This document shows positions 62,276 through 64,000 of a stretch of 64,000 nucleotides of DNA, one piece after another. The notes below the pieces were generated by a model. That model saw only the letters and a list, made by a program, of their open reading frames with translations, searched no databases and had not been told where the DNA came from. This stretch comes from JANNWF01 sp052390415 (GTDB lineage: Bacteria; Pseudomonadota; Gammaproteobacteria; Xanthomonadales; Xanthomonadaceae). Each line of letters starts with the position of its first letter. Position 1 is the stretch's first letter. Location: NCBI GenBank assembly GCA_052390415.1, contig JBQTGY010000027.1:37629-101628 (forward strand), given 5' to 3'. A program made the translations under genes and the position numbers.

Positions 62276-62644
62276 TCAGGCCGAGACCGCTCGCTCTCGC
62301 AATTGCTCAAGCGTCACTACACCCAATGCATTCAAGTGGGTTGCCTCCAACACCACTCGCGGCGCTTTGCCGGCGATGTAGGCCTCTTTCCAGCGCAGCG
62401 CGCACAGGCACCACTGATCGCCGGGCAGTAATCCGGGGAACGCAAACTCCGGCCGCGGCGTGCTGAGGTCGTTGCCCTGGGCCTTGGAAAAAGTCAGGAA
62501 CTCGGCGGTCATCAAGGTGCATACCAAGTGCATGCCGCGATCCGCCGGGTCGCCACGACAGCAACCGTCGCGATGCCAACCGGTCATTGGCTCGCGACTG
62601 CAGATTTGCAGCGCGGTGCCCAACACATTCAGGTCGGTGGCCAT
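62276..62644 (-). CDS. DUF2237 family protein
   Basis: 122 residues matching DUF2237: NVLGTALQICSREPMTGWHRDGCC, GMHLVCTLMT, FAFPGLLPGDQWCLCALRWKEA and VVLEATH are the family blocks. Conserved cysteines (C15, C28-C29, C41, C78/C80) could bind metal. The function is unknown. The ATG overlaps the gltD stop by one base (TGATG), so it is expressed with glutamate synthase. Confidence 0.92.
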   Translation of the reverse strand: MATDLNVLGTALQICSREPMTGWHRDGCCRGDPADRGMHLVCTLMTAEFLTFSKAQGNDLSTPRPEFAFPGLLPGDQWCLCALRWKEAYIAGKAPRVVLEATHLNALGVVTLEQLRERAVSA

Positions 62645-64000
62645 CAGGCTTGCACCGCAGTCTGAGCGACCGGTGAGGCCAGCAACATGCGCGCCATCGC
62701 TTCGCCCGCTTCGCGCCCATCGTGCACCGCGGTGACCACCAGATCGGCACCGCGCACGTTGTCGCCACCGGCAAAAATCCTCGGGTTGGAGGTTTGATAC
62801 GGCAGCCCGCCTTTCACACGCACGCGGCCATCGGCTTCCAGCTCCACGCCGTGTTCGGCCAGCCAGTTCGCCGGGCTCGGGCGAAAGCCGAACGCCTGGA
62901 TCACCACGTCCGCCTCGATCACCGTCTCCGTTTCACCGACCGGTTCGGCATCGCGACGCCCTTTGGCGTTCTTTGGCCCCAGACGCGTTTCGACCACCCG
63001 CACGCCAGCCGCTGCGTCTTCGCCGACGATGGCCAAGGGTTGTCGATTGAACAGGAACTGCACGCCCTCATCAGTGGCGTTTTTCACCTCGCGGCGTGAG
63101 CCCGGCATGCTGGCGGCGTCGCGTCGATACACGCAGGTCACCGATGCGGCGCCAAGACGCGTCGATGTGCGCACGCAGTCCATCGCCGTATCACCACCAC
63201 CCAAGACCACCACGTGTTTGTCGCGCAAGGCCAGCGCCGGATCGTCCTCTGATCCCGTGCCCAACAAACGCCGCGCATTGGCGATCAGAAACGGCAAGGC
63301 CGGCATCACGCCGGGCAGGTGTTGGCCGGGCAATTGACCATCGACAAAGGTGTACGCCCCGGTGGCTACAAACACCGCATCAAAATCGCGCAGCAAACTC
63401 GCGAAACTCACATCACGCCCGACCTCGGTCGACAGCGTAAACACCACGCCCATCGCCTCCAACACCGAGCGCCGCGTGGCGATCACCTCCTTCTCCAACT
63501 TGAACGGCGGAATGCCGAAAGTCAGCAGCCCACCGATCTCCTCATAACGATCAAACACTACCGCCGCTATACCGCGCCGCACCAAGCGATCCGCCGCCGC
63601 CAGCCCCGCCGGTCCCGCCCCGATGATGGCCACACGTTTGCCGGTAGGCTGCACATTCAACAGGTCGGGACGCCACCCGAGTCGAAATGCCTCATCGACG
63701 ATGTACTTCTCGACCGCGCCGATGGTCACCGCGCCGAAGCCATCATTGAGCGTGCAATCACCCTCGCACAATCGATCCTGCGGACACACCCGACCACAAA
63801 TTTCCGGCAAGGGATTGGTCTCATGCGCCAAGGTCGCCGCCTCGAACAAACGGCCTTCCTCGACCAGCTTCAGCCAGTTCGGAATGTAGTTGTGGACGGG
63901 ACACTTCCACTCGCAGTACGGATTGCCACAATCCAGACACCGCCCCGCCTGATCCGCCGCCTCCTTGGCCCCGAACTGGCCATAGATTTCCTGCCAACCG
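62644..64000 (-). CDS. gltD: Glutamate synthase [NADPH] small subunit (5' end outside window)
   Basis: The 452 visible C-terminal codons of the beta subunit, which passes electrons from NADPH to the large subunit for glutamate synthesis. The window opens in the N-terminal iron-sulfur region: CLDCGNPYCEWKCPVHNYIPNW and CGRVCPQDRLCEGDC. Two Rossmann folds follow: VAIIGAGPAGLAAADRL (FAD) and HVVVLGGGDTAMDC (NADPH), then IFAGGDNVRGADLVV. The start lies beyond 64000. It overlaps the DUF2237 gene. Confidence 0.96.
   Translation of the reverse strand, partial: GWQEIYGQFGAKEAADQAGRCLDCGNPYCEWKCPVHNYIPNWLKLVEEGRLFEAATLAHETNPLPEICGRVCPQDRLCEGDCTLNDGFGAVTIGAVEKYIVDEAFRLGWRPDLLNVQPTGKRVAIIGAGPAGLAAADRLVRRGIAAVVFDRYEEIGGLLTFGIPPFKLEKEVIATRRSVLEAMGVVFTLSTEVGRDVSFASLLRDFDAVFVATGAYTFVDGQLPGQHLPGVMPALPFLIANARRLLGTGSEDDPALALRDKHVVVLGGGDTAMDCVRTSTRLGAASVTCVYRRDAASMPGSRREVKNATDEGVQFLFNRQPLAIVGEDAAAGVRVVETRLGPKNAKGRRDAEPVGETETVIEADVVIQAFGFRPSPANWLAEHGVELEADGRVRVKGGLPYQTSNPRIFAGGDNVRGADLVVTAVHDGREAGEAMARMLLASPVAQTAVQA

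Overview
The window is GC-rich, densely coded gammaproteobacterial DNA. Gene content fits the Xanthomonadales/Lysobacterales, perhaps a Rhodanobacteraceae/Dokdonella-like denitrifier: a pyrophosphate-type phosphofructokinase, an H+-pyrophosphatase, NirK plus quinol-type NO reductase, a cbb3 oxidase operon, and secreted proteins ending in a short F..xFE tail. This placement is inferred from gene content; no marker gene is present. I saw no rRNA, tRNA, CRISPR array, IS element or prophage.

Layout. 1-6.1 kb: partial hppA, a VapBC-type pair, two divergent polytopic GT-C-like membrane proteins (one ALG10-like) and a UPF0158 protein. 6.2-30.3 kb: a low-oxygen/denitrification island, with hemN-fnr, norZ, nnrS-sirB2, an outer-membrane barrel divergent from nirK-nirV-sco, and a full ccoNOQP-x-GHIS-tauE operon. 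A GGDEF protein sits inside the island and a second FNR closes it. 30.4-35.0 kb: pfp, adk, a membrane protein, mpl and a LON-domain protein. 35.3-47.1 kb: indolepyruvate oxidoreductase, a REC-EAL/hybrid kinase pair, an AEC transporter, gamma-glutamyltransferase and an unknown exported protein. 47.1-49.3 kb: an AT-richer patch with an AlbA/HATPase protein and the deleted remnant of a DNA methyltransferase. 49.3-64 kb: acyl-CoA dehydrogenase, alpha/beta hydrolase, a LytTR two-component pair, a DUF2306 protein, a secreted reprolysin-like protease, a glycine-rich secreted protein, an M14 peptidase, a DUF2237 protein and partial gltD.

How it works together. Six promoters in the island carry an FNR-type box (TTGAT-N4-ATCAA-like). 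Each has a CAnnnT hexamer exactly 22 nt after the box, which is the -10 position expected of class II FNR promoters. They serve hemN-fnr, norZ, nnrS, the barrel, nirK and ccoN. Oxygen limitation would therefore switch on oxygen-independent heme synthesis, the high-affinity oxidase with its assembly factors, nitrite reduction to NO, and NO reduction to N2O. The predicted hemN and nnrS transcripts start at, or 1 nt before, an ATG, so they look leaderless.

The intergenic regions carry two repeat classes: a ~190-bp mosaic element built on GCGAAGGCGGG palindromes (near 10.9, 19.8, 29.4 and 58.4 kb) and perfect hairpins, several with a TAGGGTGCGTC core. One such hairpin has been read into the 3' end of ccoI.
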